Counted from the stretch's first letter, positions 10,034 to 21,221 are shown. The stretch is 37,694 nt of DNA from Clostridiales bacterium (GCA_021202015.1 JAJQDV010000001.1:1-37694); one strand, 5' to 3'. Notes: generated from the letters alone by a model not told the origin. A program made the numbers and translations.

Positions 10034-10435
10034 CTATGATTCAGTCTCACATCCCGTCGCGCTGAGTGCCAGGGCAGCCTCATTCCCCATTTTCTCCACT
10101 GCGGCCGACACTTCCCGAATCTGATCCTCTGAAATGCCGTTAATATGGAACCCGCCGGAACAGACCACTACGGTTCCCAGTCTGCTGCCTATAATCTCTG
10201 CCGTTCTGCGGCAGAGGATCTCGTCTTTGTGCCCTGTCACATTCAGCACGGAGGTGGTGGTGCTAATGGCTCCGTCGCCGGTCAGGGACGGCCGCGGCAC
10301 AGCCAGTACGGTACAGCCAATGTGTGGTCGCTGTCCGCCCCGGAGGAGTACGAGAATATCCTCTCCCACTCTCGCCGCACTGATCTCAATGGGGAAGCCC
10401 GCAACCTCCCGCGATATCGTGATCAACCAGTCCAT
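10034..10435 (-). CDS. lpdD: LpdD-type prenylated-flavin chaperone of gallate decarboxylase
   Basis: This 133-residue protein matches the LpdD family found with gallate decarboxylases. It has the two hallmark motifs GGQRPHIGCTVLAVPRPS (about residues 33-50) and VVCSGGFHINGISEDQI (about residues 89-105). LpdD-like proteins are annotated as prenylated-flavin chaperones that help UbiD-type enzymes mature; that role comes from the family. The gene is convergent with the upstream membrane-protein gene (their ends are 3 bases apart) and has its own promoter with the shared palindrome at 10484-10514. It therefore appears to be expressed together with lpdC and ubiX although it lies apart from them. 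Confidence 0.85.
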   Translation of the reverse strand: MDWLITISREVAGFPIEISAARVGEDILVLLRGGQRPHIGCTVLAVPRPSLTGDGAISTTTSVLNVTGHKDEILCRRTAEIIGSRLGTVVVCSGGFHINGISEDQIREVSAAVEKMGNEAALALSATGCETES

Positions 10436-10483
10436 CCGTCTTGCCTTTCACCACAATTTGTAAGAAACTTTATCACAAAATTT

Positions 10484-10514
10484 ACTATACATTATATAGC
10501 AGCTATACACGCAA
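10484..10514 (-). promoter_or_regulatory. lpdD promoter with shared palindromic operator
   Basis: On the minus strand TTGCGT (10509-10514) and TATAGT (10484-10489) are 19 bases apart. Between them lies GTGTATAGCTGCTATATAA (10492-10510), the most degenerate copy of the palindrome. It lies 50 to 80 bases upstream of the lpdD start. Confidence 0.7.
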
Positions 10515-10545
10515 GTGTTTTTTGTAAAAAATTTGTAACTTCTTC

Positions 10546-11742
10546 TCAGACGATTTCTCTGGTCTTCTTTGACACCTTCAGTATCATCAGCCCCACAAGC
10601 ATCAAAACCGCGAAAATCGTCCCGAACAGGAATCCGACCTGGAGATTATCCCCGAACCGCGCGGAGATCGCTCCGGTGATCGCGGGTCCGGCCCCGCATC
10701 CCAGATCTCCCGCCAATGCAAGAAAACCGAACAGCGCCGTCCCGCCCTTCGGCATGATCTTCGACGCGAACGTAAACGACCCCGGCCACATCACGCCATT
10801 TGAAAACCCTGCGACCGCGCAGGCCGCCAACGCAATGATCGCCGAACCGGAAAGCCCGATCACGACATAACAGCAGCCGCAGATGATCGTGCAGCACAGC
10901 ATAAACCTCCACAGCTTCGCGTCATTGCCCCTCTTTCCGTACCACGTCCTCTCGATTCCCTTCATGGCGGCGAACAGGCAGGGACCCGTCAGATCGCCTA
11001 CCGCCTTGGAGACATGCAACCCCTCTTCCGCGAAATCGGAAGCCCACTGGGCGATCGCCATCTCACAGGAACCGGCACAGAACATAAAAATCAGCAGCAG
11101 CCAGAACAGTCCCGATCCCGCCAGCGTGCGGACAGGCATCCGTTCCTCTTTGGAAACCAGCTCATACATGGGGACAAACAGGAAGAAAACCGCGTTCGCC
11201 AGCGGCAGCAGCGCCCACAAAAGCGCCAGAAGCTTCCAGTTTTCAAGACCTGCCAGCCGAAAAAACACTGTGGAAACCACGATCACGATCACGCTGCCCC
11301 AACAGTAAAACGCGTGAAGCATGCTGACCGCCTGATCCTTGCGCTCAATCGGGCAGGCCTCCACGATGGGAGTCAGAAGCACTTCCGTCAGCCCGCCGCC
11401 CGCACCGTAAATGACAACCGCCAGGACCAGGCCGGAAAACGGATTCTGAAACAGCTCCGGAAAATAAGCCAGCCCGCTGATCCCGACCGCGGCAAGAATA
11501 TGCGCGAGAAAGACGCACTTCCGGTATCCGAACCGGTCCGCAAACGCGGACGCGAAAAAATCCACCGCGATCTGAGCACCGAAATTTGCAGCGATCAGAA
11601 AGGAAACCTGTGAAAGGCTGATCTCATACTGCGTCTGAAACGTCACAAACAGAAGAGGCGCAAACGTATTGATCATGGACTGGACGATATAACCGACCGA
11701 GGACGCCCTCACCGTAGCATGGTAATTCCGTGACCGTTTCAT
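10546..11742 (-). CDS. Major facilitator superfamily transporter
   Basis: This 398-residue membrane protein has about 12 predicted helices and a central loop. FADRFGYRKCV after helix 2 is the typical MFS loop motif, and the second half carries GPCLFAAMKGIERTWYGKRG, seen in sugar-type MFS members. The start at 11742 (MKRSRNYHATV) is preceded by GGAGGTATT; the longer frame to 11796 is not supported. It follows dapL on the same strand, separated by a likely terminator. No copy of the shared palindrome was found upstream, so there is no evidence that it belongs to the gallate regulon. The substrate is unknown. Confidence 0.85.
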   Translation of the reverse strand: MKRSRNYHATVRASSVGYIVQSMINTFAPLLFVTFQTQYEISLSQVSFLIAANFGAQIAVDFFASAFADRFGYRKCVFLAHILAAVGISGLAYFPELFQNPFSGLVLAVVIYGAGGGLTEVLLTPIVEACPIERKDQAVSMLHAFYCWGSVIVIVVSTVFFRLAGLENWKLLALLWALLPLANAVFFLFVPMYELVSKEERMPVRTLAGSGLFWLLLIFMFCAGSCEMAIAQWASDFAEEGLHVSKAVGDLTGPCLFAAMKGIERTWYGKRGNDAKLWRFMLCCTIICGCCYVVIGLSGSAIIALAACAVAGFSNGVMWPGSFTFASKIMPKGGTALFGFLALAGDLGCGAGPAITGAISARFGDNLQVGFLFGTIFAVLMLVGLMILKVSKKTREIV

Positions 11743-11793
11743 AATACCTCCTGAAATTTTCCTGTGCAGCCCCGCGCAAAACAAAAATGAACC

Positions 11794-11842
11794 CATCCGA
11801 TATATGTCCGGGGATTTCGCTTCTCCTTACATATACCGGATG
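11794..11842 (-). terminator. Probable terminator after dapL
   Basis: CATCCGATATATGT (11794-11807) and ACATATACCGGATG (11829-11842) pair with one mismatch across a 21-base loop. On the minus strand the stem is followed within a few bases by CATTTTTG. It separates dapL from the MFS gene. Confidence 0.55.
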
Positions 11843-11863
11843 AATCCATCAAAAATCCGGATT

Positions 11864-13078
11864 TTACAGATTTCTAATCCGCTCCAGCGCCGCCAGCGTA
11901 TTCTCATATGTACCGAACGCCGTCAGCCGGAAATACCCCTCTCCGCTGGGTCCGAACCCGGATCCCGGCGTACCGACCACATTTGCGGTCCCGAGCAGAT
12001 AGTCAAAAAACTCCCATGACGTCATCTGATCCGGCGTCTTCAGCCAGATGTACGGCGCGTTCACGCCGCCGAACACTTCAAATCCCGCCTCCGTCAGTCC
12101 GCTGCGGATCGCGGCCGCATTCTTCATATAATAAGCGACCTGCTCTGCGAGCTGTGCTTTCCCCGCTTCACTGTAAACCGCCTCGCCGGCGCGCTGTACG
12201 ATATACGGAGCCCCGTTGAACTTCGTGCCGTGGCGTCTCGCCCACATCGCGTGGAGGGAGACGTCCCCGCATTTTAAGTCCTTCGGAACCACCGTGTACC
12301 CGAGACGGACGCCGGTAAATCCCGCGTTCTTTGAAAAGCTCTTCAACTCAATGGCGCAGGTCTTCGCGCCCTCGCACTCATAGATCGTGTGCGCCACATC
12401 ATCCTCGGAAATATAGGCCTCGTACGCGCCATCGTAAATGATCACCGCGCCGACCCGGTTCGCGTAATCCACCCACTCCTGAAGCTGTGCTTTTGTGAGC
12501 GTCGTGCCGGTCGGATTGTTCGGCAGGCACAGGTAGATCATATCCGGGGTCTCTTTCGGAAACTCCGGTACGAAATTATTTTCCTTCGTGCAGGGCATAT
12601 AGATGACATTACTCCAGATCTCCGTGGCCGGATCATAGATGCCGGTACGTCCCGCCATCACATTCGAATCCACATACACCGGATACACCGGATCGCATAC
12701 GGCGATACGGTTGTCCACGGAAAAGATCTCCTGAATATTTCCGGAGTCGCTCTTCGCCCCATCTGAGACAAAAATCTCATCCGCACGGATGTCGCATCCT
12801 CTCGCCCTGTAATCATTCTCCGCAATGGCATTGCGCAGGAATTCATAACCCAGATCCGGCGCGTAGCCGCGGAAAGTCTCCGCCTTCCCCATCTCGTCCA
12901 CCGCCGCATGCAGCGCCTCAATGATCGCCGGCGCCAGCGGCTGCGTGACGTCGCCGATGCCCAGCCGGATCAGCGTCCGGTCCGGATGCGCCGCCTGATA
13001 CTCGCTTACCTTTCGGGCAATCGTGCTGAAAAGATAGCTGCCGGGCAGCTTCTGATAATTATCATTTACCTTGAACAT
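11864..13078 (-). CDS. dapL: LL-diaminopimelate aminotransferase
   Basis: This pyridoxal-phosphate enzyme of class I/II aminotransferase fold converts tetrahydrodipicolinate directly to LL-diaminopimelate, for lysine and cell-wall synthesis. At 404 residues it has the usual DapL length. The N-terminus [19 protein letters not shown], the motif [18 protein letters not shown], the substrate region [11 protein letters not shown] and the Schiff-base lysine in [15 protein letters not shown] are all present. The start at 13078 follows AGGAGAG. It lies 72 bases after the ANTAR regulator on the same strand and may be read from its own promoter in that gap. Confidence 0.95.
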   Translation of the reverse strand: MFKVNDNYQKLPGSYLFSTIARKVSEYQAAHPDRTLIRLGIGDVTQPLAPAIIEALHAAVDEMGKAETFRGYAPDLGYEFLRNAIAENDYRARGCDIRADEIFVSDGAKSDSGNIQEIFSVDNRIAVCDPVYPVYVDSNVMAGRTGIYDPATEIWSNVIYMPCTKENNFVPEFPKETPDMIYLCLPNNPTGTTLTKAQLQEWVDYANRVGAVIIYDGAYEAYISEDDVAHTIYECEGAKTCAIELKSFSKNAGFTGVRLGYTVVPKDLKCGDVSLHAMWARRHGTKFNGAPYIVQRAGEAVYSEAGKAQLAEQVAYYMKNAAAIRSGLTEAGFEVFGGVNAPYIWLKTPDQMTSWEFFDYLLGTANVVGTPGSGFGPSGEGYFRLTAFGTYENTLAALERIRNL

Positions 13079-13150
13079 ATGTACTCTCCTCTTCTCTGTA
13101 ACTTAATGCTTACAGTATACACACTTTAATATGAATTTTCAATAATCTAC

Positions 13151-13699
13151 TTACATATCCATCATACTCAGAATCATCTGCGCCGTCTCCGTAAAACTGG
13201 TACCGTTGTCCATGCTGGTTTTCTGGAGATAACGGTGCGCGTCCTCCTCCGTCATATTGTTTCTGGACATGAGAATGCCTTTCGCGCGGTCGATCAGCTC
13301 CTGCTCCTCCCGGGAACGTTCTCTCGGCATCTGCCGTCGCTTTCGCCTGGCGCGCCGGACATCGTAAACGACCATCTCTACCGTGGAGACAAGCTCATGC
13401 ACCTTCAGCGGCTGGGACAGGCTGACCACATCCGTGTCGCCGTTTTCCGCCCAGTCGTCCCTCGATGTGATCGTGATCATCTGAAACCCGGCAGGAAGAT
13501 ATTCTTTTAGTTCGCGGTAGATCATATCGGGCAGCCGGTAACTGCAGACGACTATGCCGTCCTGGAGTTCGTTCGCCTCCTGAATCGTCTGCGCGCCGTT
13601 CGTACAGACGCCGACGACATGAAACCCGCTTCGGACAAGTATCGTTTTTATTTTCTTCCCCGTATCCGCTTTGGGAAACGCAATGATAATTCCTGTCAA
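13151..13699 (-). CDS. ANTAR-domain antiterminator / response regulator-like protein
   Basis: This 182-residue protein has an N-terminal receiver-like domain (about residues 1-110) and a C-terminal ANTAR RNA-binding domain (about 120-180, RAKGILMSRNNMTEEDAHRYL and SFTETAQMI). ANTAR proteins bind paired hairpins in nascent RNA and prevent termination. The receiver lacks an obvious acidic phosphorylation pocket: the residues after VVCSYRLPD differ from the usual DVxLP. It starts with TTG at 13699; the ribosome binding site AAAGGTG overlaps the glnA stop codon, so translation is probably coupled to glnA. This glnA-ANTAR pairing is common in Clostridia and suggests control of nitrogen-assimilation genes. 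Confidence 0.9.
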   Translation of the reverse strand: MTGIIIAFPKADTGKKIKTILVRSGFHVVGVCTNGAQTIQEANELQDGIVVCSYRLPDMIYRELKEYLPAGFQMITITSRDDWAENGDTDVVSLSQPLKVHELVSTVEMVVYDVRRARRKRRQMPRERSREEQELIDRAKGILMSRNNMTEEDAHRYLQKTSMDNGTSFTETAQMILSMMDM

Positions 13700-13710
13700 G
13701 CTTTACACCT

Positions 13711-15042
13711 TTAATATTTGTTCAGATACTCCGCCAGTTCCCATTCGCTGACGGTGCGACAATAAGTGTCCCACTCTTTTTTCTTCGCCTTTAAATAGAC
13801 ATCCGAAATGTGCTCACCCAGCACGCCGCGGACAAAATCATCCTTCTCCATGGCATCCAGGGCATCCTTCAGATTGGCGGGAAGCTTATTCACACCGAGT
13901 TTTTCACATTCCTCCTCAGAAAGATCATAGATATTTTTTGCAATACTCGGCGGCGGCAGGATCTGATTCCGGATCCCGTCCATACCGGCCGCCAGACAGA
14001 GCGCCAGCACCAGATAGGGGTTCGCTGCGGAATCCGGGCTGCGCAGCTCGACGCGCATACCGCCTTCACGGACGGAGGGAATGCGGATCAGCGGGCTCCT
14101 GTTCTTTACGGACCACGCGATATGAACCGGCGCCTCAAATCCCGAGACCAGCCTCTTGTAGGAATTCACCAGCGGATTCGTGACCGCGCACATGCCGTAG
14201 ACATGCTTCATCAGACCCCCGATGAAATAATAGGCCTCCCGGCTCAGTCCGTTCGCGTCCTCCGGGTCGGAGAATATATTGACCCCGTCCTTTGACAGAG
14301 ACATATTGATGTGCATGCCGGAGCCGTTGACGTCGGACTTAGGTTTCGGCATAAAGGTCGCATACATACCGTGGCGCTTGGCGATCGTCTTCACCGCCAG
14401 CTTGAACGTCATAATATTGTCCGCTGCGTGGAGTGCAGGCTCGTATTTAAAATCGATCTCATGCTGGCCCGGCGCCGCCTCGTGGTGGGAGGACTCGATC
14501 TCAAAGCCCATATCCTCCAGTGTGAGCACCATATCACGTCTGGCATTCTCCCCGAAATCATTCGGTCCCATCTCAAAATAGCCCGCGATCTCGCCGGTCT
14601 CCGTCGTAGGCCGTCCCTGGTCGTCGGTGTTGAACAGGAAGAATTCACACTCGGATCCGATCTCGCAGACATAGCCCAGATCATGCACCTGCTCCACAAC
14701 CTTTTTCAGCACCAGCCGCGGGTCGCCCTCAAAGGGAGTTCCCTCCGGACGGTAAATGTCGCAGATAAAACGCGCCACCTTGCCCTGCTGCGGCCGCCAC
14801 GGAAAGATCGTAAAGGTGTCCGGATCCGGATGCAGATACATATCCGACTCCTCGATCCGCGCGAACCCCTCAATCGACGAACCGTCAAACATAAAACTGT
14901 TATCAAGCGCCTTTTCCAGCTGGCTGCTCGTGATCGCCACGTTCTTCAGGCGGCCGGAAATGTCCGTGAACTGAAGACGGATAAACTCGACGTCCTCCTC
15001 CTCAATCCTGCGCATAATGTCCTGCTTCGTGTATTTGCTCAT
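13711..15042 (-). CDS. glnA: Glutamine synthetase type I
   Basis: This enzyme makes glutamine from glutamate, ammonia and ATP. At 443 residues it is the shorter GSI-alpha type of Gram-positive bacteria. FMFDGSSIEGFARIEESDMY, the metal-binding GQHEIDFKY, NGSGMHINMSLSKDG and NPLVNSYKRLVSGFEAP are all present. The adenylylation-site region of enteric enzymes is not seen. The start at 15042 (MSKYTKQDIMRR) is preceded by AGGAGGACACT; the longer frame to 15084 runs into hisA. It lies 38 bases after hisA and 11 bases before the ANTAR gene, consistent with one transcript. Confidence 0.97.
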   Translation of the reverse strand: MSKYTKQDIMRRIEEEDVEFIRLQFTDISGRLKNVAITSSQLEKALDNSFMFDGSSIEGFARIEESDMYLHPDPDTFTIFPWRPQQGKVARFICDIYRPEGTPFEGDPRLVLKKVVEQVHDLGYVCEIGSECEFFLFNTDDQGRPTTETGEIAGYFEMGPNDFGENARRDMVLTLEDMGFEIESSHHEAAPGQHEIDFKYEPALHAADNIMTFKLAVKTIAKRHGMYATFMPKPKSDVNGSGMHINMSLSKDGVNIFSDPEDANGLSREAYYFIGGLMKHVYGMCAVTNPLVNSYKRLVSGFEAPVHIAWSVKNRSPLIRIPSVREGGMRVELRSPDSAANPYLVLALCLAAGMDGIRNQILPPPSIAKNIYDLSEEECEKLGVNKLPANLKDALDAMEKDDFVRGVLGEHISDVYLKAKKKEWDTYCRTVSEWELAEYLNKY

Positions 15043-15044
15043 AG

Positions 15045-17498
<2,454 letters not shown>

Positions 17499-17500
17499 AT

Positions 17501-17570
17501 GTAACTGTGAAGGTACTGAACAGTTACGAATAGTCAGAATTCCGATCGGGCAGGCCTAAGTCCTGCCCGA
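17501..17570 (+). terminator. Two hairpins between guaB and mobAB
   Basis: GTAACTG (17501-17507) pairs with CAGTTAC (17521-17527), and TCGGGCAGG (17546-17554) pairs perfectly with CCTGCCCGA (17562-17570). The second stem has no T-tract after it, so it may be a weak terminator or a structured leader of the mobAB gene that begins 32 bases later. Confidence 0.45.
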
Positions 17571-17602
17571 CCTTGTCGATCACAGGTTCCGGAGAATCTT
17601 CT

Positions 17603-18778
17603 ATGAAAAAAGCACTTGTCATTTTATGCGGCGGTCTTTCCACAAGGATGGGAAGCAATAAAACCTTTCTTCCCTTCGGGCACACCTCCCTTTTAAAATA
17701 TCAGATTGCGCGTTTTCGACCCTTTTTTGAGACGATCTATGTATCGGTCCCTTCCATGGAGAACGACCGTTTCTCCTATGAGGAATACTGCGGCTGCGAA
17801 GCTGTCCGTGACCAGTACGCAAAAATCGGACCGATGGGCGGGCTGTACAGCTGCCTGAGCAGTGTGCCGGAGGATATCCTGTTTTTCACACCGGTGGACG
17901 TTCCCTTTTCCAGCCCCGCGCTGGCCGCAGAGATCTGCGCGCAGCTGGAAGCGGACGGCAGACATTCTATCTGCGGCATCCGAAATCCGCAGGGGCGGGT
18001 GCAGCCTCTGTTCACCGCATACAAGAAGGAATGTCTGCCGCAGATTCAGAAACTGATTCAGGAAGGAAACTATAAGCTGAAGTTCCTCCTGACACAGGAG
18101 GCGACTCTTGTACTGGATCGTTTCCTTCCGCCGGAACAGTTCTTCAATATGAACGATCCGCAGTCCTACTATTATGCCCTTCAGAAGCTGGCTTCCCGCG
18201 TGCCGGGAGAGTTTCCGCCCGGTTTCCGTGCACAGAGCAGCGGCGCCGCGTCGGATATTCCCGTGCTGTCCTTTACCGCAAAGTCCGGTACCGGAAAGAC
18301 GACCTATCTTGAGAAGCTGATCCCGCTTTTAAAAAAAGAGCACCTGCGTATTGCGGTCGTGAAGCATGACGCCCATGGCTTTCAGATCGACAAGCCCGGA
18401 AAGGACAGCTACCGGCTGACGCAGGCCGGTACGGACCATATGATCCTGACGTCCGAAGATCAGACAGCCGCGATTTTTTCACACAGAGGCGAACACCCGT
18501 CTTTAGAAAGCATCCTATCCCGGATCAGGGACGTAGACTTTATCATCACAGAAGGCTACAAACTGGGAGATCAGAAGAAGATTCACCTTCTTCGAAAGGG
18601 GTACAACGAGACCCCGGTCGGCAGCCGGGAGAATGTGATCGCATATGTGACGGACTTCCCGTTCGAATCGGATGTACCCGTATTTGACCTGAACCATCCG
18701 GAAGAGATTCTTCCGTTTCTGATGGAATATATTCACGGCGGGATTACTGCTTCTGATAAAACAATCCCTCAGCAGTAA
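17603..18778 (+). CDS. mobAB: MobA-MobB fusion: molybdenum cofactor guanylyltransferase / GTP-binding protein
   Basis: This is a two-domain protein of 391 residues. Residues 1 to about 195 are MobA, which joins GMP to molybdopterin to make the guanine dinucleotide cofactor; LCGGLSTRMGSNKTFLPF is the nucleotide-binding motif and FTPVDVPF the metal site. Residues about 218-380 are MobB, a P-loop protein (FTAKSGTGKTTYLEKL, VVKHDAHGFQIDKPGKDS, FIITEGYK) that aids the process. The start at 17603 follows GGAG by eight bases. The DMSO-reductase-type transhydroxylase at 30-32.5 kb needs this dinucleotide cofactor, so this gene supports the gallate pathway although it lies 12 kb away and has no shared palindrome. 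Confidence 0.93.
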   Translation: MKKALVILCGGLSTRMGSNKTFLPFGHTSLLKYQIARFRPFFETIYVSVPSMENDRFSYEEYCGCEAVRDQYAKIGPMGGLYSCLSSVPEDILFFTPVDVPFSSPALAAEICAQLEADGRHSICGIRNPQGRVQPLFTAYKKECLPQIQKLIQEGNYKLKFLLTQEATLVLDRFLPPEQFFNMNDPQSYYYALQKLASRVPGEFPPGFRAQSSGAASDIPVLSFTAKSGTGKTTYLEKLIPLLKKEHLRIAVVKHDAHGFQIDKPGKDSYRLTQAGTDHMILTSEDQTAAIFSHRGEHPSLESILSRIRDVDFIITEGYKLGDQKKIHLLRKGYNETPVGSRENVIAYVTDFPFESDVPVFDLNHPEEILPFLMEYIHGGITASDKTIPQQ

Positions 18779-18799
18779 TCATGTTTCTGATGGAATATA
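18715..18799. repeat. 17-bp exact direct repeat across the mobAB stop codon
   Basis: GTTTCTGATGGAATATA occurs at 18715-18731 inside mobAB and again at 18783-18799 just after its stop codon, with a 68-base period. The second copy is in another frame, so it does not extend the protein. It may be the scar of a local duplication. Confidence 0.6.
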
Positions 18800-18854
18800 C
18801 CGGCAGGAACCATCCCCATTCCTGTTGGAATCCGTCTGTGTTGATGATTCCGTT

Positions 18855-18910
18855 TCCGAATGACTTGATGCACAATCCGAATGACTGAATAATAAAAATT
18901 CAATTATAAT
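18855..18910 (+). promoter_or_regulatory. Promoter region of the merR gene with an 11-bp direct repeat
   Basis: TCCGAATGACT occurs at 18855-18865 and again at 18876-18886, exactly 21 bases (two helical turns) apart. The second copy runs into the position expected for the -35 box of a TATAAT at 18905-18910. This looks like an activator or autoregulatory site, perhaps for the MerR protein itself. Confidence 0.5.
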
Positions 18911-18976
18911 AAGATTCAGGGGGTAAAAGGCAGGACTCAAATGCCTGCAAAACATTTGTAAACGGGGGAACACAGA

Positions 18977-19834
18977 TTGCAGATATCCTTTGATTCAATA
19001 AATCGAAAACTATCCATCTCTGAGATGGCACAGATACACAATATCAGCCGACAGACGCTGATCTACTATGACAAAATCGGATTGTTTCGCCCTGCGATCA
19101 CAGATGAAGTGAACGGATACCGCTATTACAGCACGCTTCAGATCCCTCTTCTCAGAGAGATTTGTTTTTTGCGTTCCATTGGTATGCCGCTGGACGACAT
19201 CCGTAAACATAATGAATACAGCAGCGCCACCTCCACAATCGAACTGCTGGAGTCCCAGCGGGACAAGTTGAAAAAACAGGTGACTACGCTGCAGAATCAG
19301 CTTCGCCAGATCGACAAGCGGGTAAACGTATACCGCACCGCGACAGATTACCATGATGAAGATTACAGGCCGGCCATTGAGCATTTCCCTGACCGCTGGG
19401 TGATTTATCACGAGTGGGACGAGGACGACATGACCCGCCACGGTTATCATTTTTCCCTGATGCGGGCCTGGAATGAAGCGGAACGATATGGCATACTTCC
19501 TTCCAGACGCTGGGGAACCCTCATTTTCAAAGAGGAGCTGGAGGAGGGTCATCCTCTGCACAAATGCGGAGCCTGCTGTCTCGTCGACGAAGACGAGATC
19601 GAGGGAGAGCCGCCCGGACTGCAGCTTCTGAAAGAAGCCGACTATGTCTGTATGCCGAAATACGGCATGTCCTTTGACGTGGAGCCGCTCAACAAGCTGG
19701 TGAGCTGGGTTCAGGAAAATGATTATGAGATCGTAGGTAATATCTACGACGAATGTCTTCTGGATACCATTTTCTATGACGACGACCATGATCTGGATTT
19801 CGGGGAAATCCAGATTCCCATAAAGAAAAAATAA
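18977..19834 (+). CDS. MerR-family regulator with effector-binding domain
   Basis: This is a transcription regulator of 285 residues. The N-terminal winged helix has the MerR signature ISEMAQIHNISRQTLIYYDKIGLF, with YRYYS after it. A long dimerisation coil follows (about residues 80-115, LESQRDKLKKQVTTLQNQL). The C-terminal domain (about 125-285) is of the GyrI/BmrR effector-binding kind, which usually senses small lipophilic molecules. The likely start is TTG at 18977, with GGGGGA upstream; a later ATG would cut into the helix-turn-helix. It is followed by a small membrane protein gene, probably in the same transcript. The target is unknown. Confidence 0.85.
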   Translation: MQISFDSINRKLSISEMAQIHNISRQTLIYYDKIGLFRPAITDEVNGYRYYSTLQIPLLREICFLRSIGMPLDDIRKHNEYSSATSTIELLESQRDKLKKQVTTLQNQLRQIDKRVNVYRTATDYHDEDYRPAIEHFPDRWVIYHEWDEDDMTRHGYHFSLMRAWNEAERYGILPSRRWGTLIFKEELEEGHPLHKCGACCLVDEDEIEGEPPGLQLLKEADYVCMPKYGMSFDVEPLNKLVSWVQENDYEIVGNIYDECLLDTIFYDDDHDLDFGEIQIPIKKK

Positions 19835-19891
19835 TGAAGCTGTCCGTGATCCGGGAAGATACGGAACCGTTTCGAAATGGAGGGAGCGCCT

Positions 19892-20050
19892 ATGGCCTAC
19901 TATGTAAACAAAAAAAACAAAAAACCGGCAGAACAGCCGCCGGAGAAAAAGAAACTGAGCCGAAACATGCGCTCGTTCTATCAGATCGTAGGATGTCTCA
20001 TTGTCCTGGTCATCGTAGCGATCATCTGGTATGTGCGCGGCGGAGAATAG
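19892..20050 (+). CDS. 52-residue single-span membrane protein
   Basis: This small gene has an excellent ribosome binding site (GGAGGGAG at 19879-19886, five bases before ATG). The product has a Lys- and Pro-rich N-terminal half (KKNKKPAEQPPEKKKL) and one hydrophobic helix (IVGCLIVLVIVAIIW), and ends in VRGGE. The positive N-terminus predicts an inside N-terminus. It lies 57 bases after the MerR gene and just ahead of a strong terminator, so it seems to be the end of that transcript. I do not recognise a family. Confidence 0.75.
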   Translation: MAYYVNKKNKKPAEQPPEKKKLSRNMRSFYQIVGCLIVLVIVAIIWYVRGGE

Positions 20051-20112
20051 CATAAAACAAAATTGCGCTTTGAAATTTTATCTCATAGGACGAACTTGCC
20101 TGTGAGACAAAG

Positions 20113-20146
20113 AAAAAACGTCCATGAAAGTGGACGTTTTTTCTTT
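20113..20146 (+). terminator. Terminator after the merR-small protein unit
   Basis: AAAAAACGTCCA and TGGACGTTTTTT form a perfect 12-bp stem around TGAAAG, followed by CTTTT. The A/T symmetry means it could also end transcription of the convergent ABC transporter operon. Confidence 0.9.
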
Positions 20147-20184
20147 TACTGAGGGTATACAAATATTAGATAATTATCAAAAGT

Positions 20185-21153
20185 TTATTTCCCGGCTTTC
20201 CGCTTGCCGAACATGTCGATCGCTACCACAGCTACAAGCACCGCGCCGATGACGATATTCTGTACCGAGGAGGTCACGCCCATAATGTTCAATCCGGTAC
20301 TGATGACACAGATTACAAACGCGCCGACCACGGTTTTCGCGATCTTGCCCTCGCCGCCGGAAAGACTGGTTCCGCCGATGGCCGCCGCGGCGATGGCCAG
20401 AATATTGTAACCGCCGTCCGCGATGTTCGGGCTTCCGGTCCGCAGACGGGAGGCCAGCACCAGACCCGCGATCGCTGCCGCGAGACCGTTCAGGGTAAAG
20501 ATCAGAATATTATATCTGTCAACATTCACGCCGGAGAGCCGGGCGGTCTGCTCATTGCTTCCGATCGCGTAGGTGTAACGTCCCAGCTTCGTATTCCGGA
20601 TCAGATAGAAACAGATCACGAAGAAGATGATCGCCACGATAAACTGGGAGGGAATGATCCCGATGGTCTTCGATCCCCAGAATGTAAACTGAAGTGTCGC
20701 GTTTTCGTTGTCCGCGATACGGATGGATGTCTCCTTTGTAATCACCAGAGCCAGTCCGCTGGCCGCGTACATCATGCCCGCCGTCATAATAAAGAACGGA
20801 ACCTTCAGCTTCGCGATGCAGAATCCGTTAACAAATCCGCAGGCCAGACCGATCGCAATGCCGATCAGAGAAGCCGGAATCGTCGTCATCCCGGCCTGCA
20901 TACAGATGGAAGCCGCACAGCCTACGAGCGCTGCGATGGAACCGATGGAAAGATCAATCTTTCCGCTGATCATGACAAATGTCATCCCGCAGCCGAACAG
21001 GATGTAAACCGCTCCCGTCCGCAGCAGGCTTGTCAGGTTGCTCAGGGAGAAGAACCCGCTCCCTGCGACCGAGAAAAGTATGACAAGAGCCACTAAGATG
21101 ATATACACACCGAATTTGTCGTATATCTTTTTTCCCGTTGATACGTTGTTCAT
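20185..21153 (-). CDS. Sugar-type ABC transporter permease (RbsC family)
   Basis: This 322-residue integral membrane protein has eight to ten predicted helices and belongs to the RbsC/XylH/AraH permease family. Typical motifs are GCGMTFVMISGKIDLSIGSI in the first third, IGSNEQTARLSGVNVDRYNI (the loop that contacts the ATPase), and AAAAIGGTSLSGGEGKI. The start at 21153 follows AGGAGGATTTT. It is the last gene of the operon binding protein-ATPase-permease. The substrate is unknown; family members carry pentoses, galactose or autoinducer-2. Confidence 0.92.
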   Translation of the reverse strand: MNNVSTGKKIYDKFGVYIILVALVILFSVAGSGFFSLSNLTSLLRTGAVYILFGCGMTFVMISGKIDLSIGSIAALVGCAASICMQAGMTTIPASLIGIAIGLACGFVNGFCIAKLKVPFFIMTAGMMYAASGLALVITKETSIRIADNENATLQFTFWGSKTIGIIPSQFIVAIIFFVICFYLIRNTKLGRYTYAIGSNEQTARLSGVNVDRYNILIFTLNGLAAAIAGLVLASRLRTGSPNIADGGYNILAIAAAAIGGTSLSGGEGKIAKTVVGAFVICVISTGLNIMGVTSSVQNIVIGAVLVAVVAIDMFGKRKAGK

Positions 21154-21221
21154 AAAATCCTCCTATTACTGCCGCTGTCCGGCAGACTGCCTGATCCTGC
21201 ATTCATTTCCATCACAGTCTG

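Noticed and set aside
11743-11863. A possible copy of the shared palindrome before the MFS gene
   Set aside because: The sequence has ATATGT and ACATAT arms, but they belong to a terminator-like stem with a 21-base loop and lack the GTATAG core. It gives no evidence that the MFS gene is in the regulon.
17546-17570. Purine riboswitch or guaB-linked regulatory RNA
   Set aside because: The hairpin is downstream of guaB and has none of the conserved bases of a purine aptamer; the guaB leader itself is only about 25 bases.
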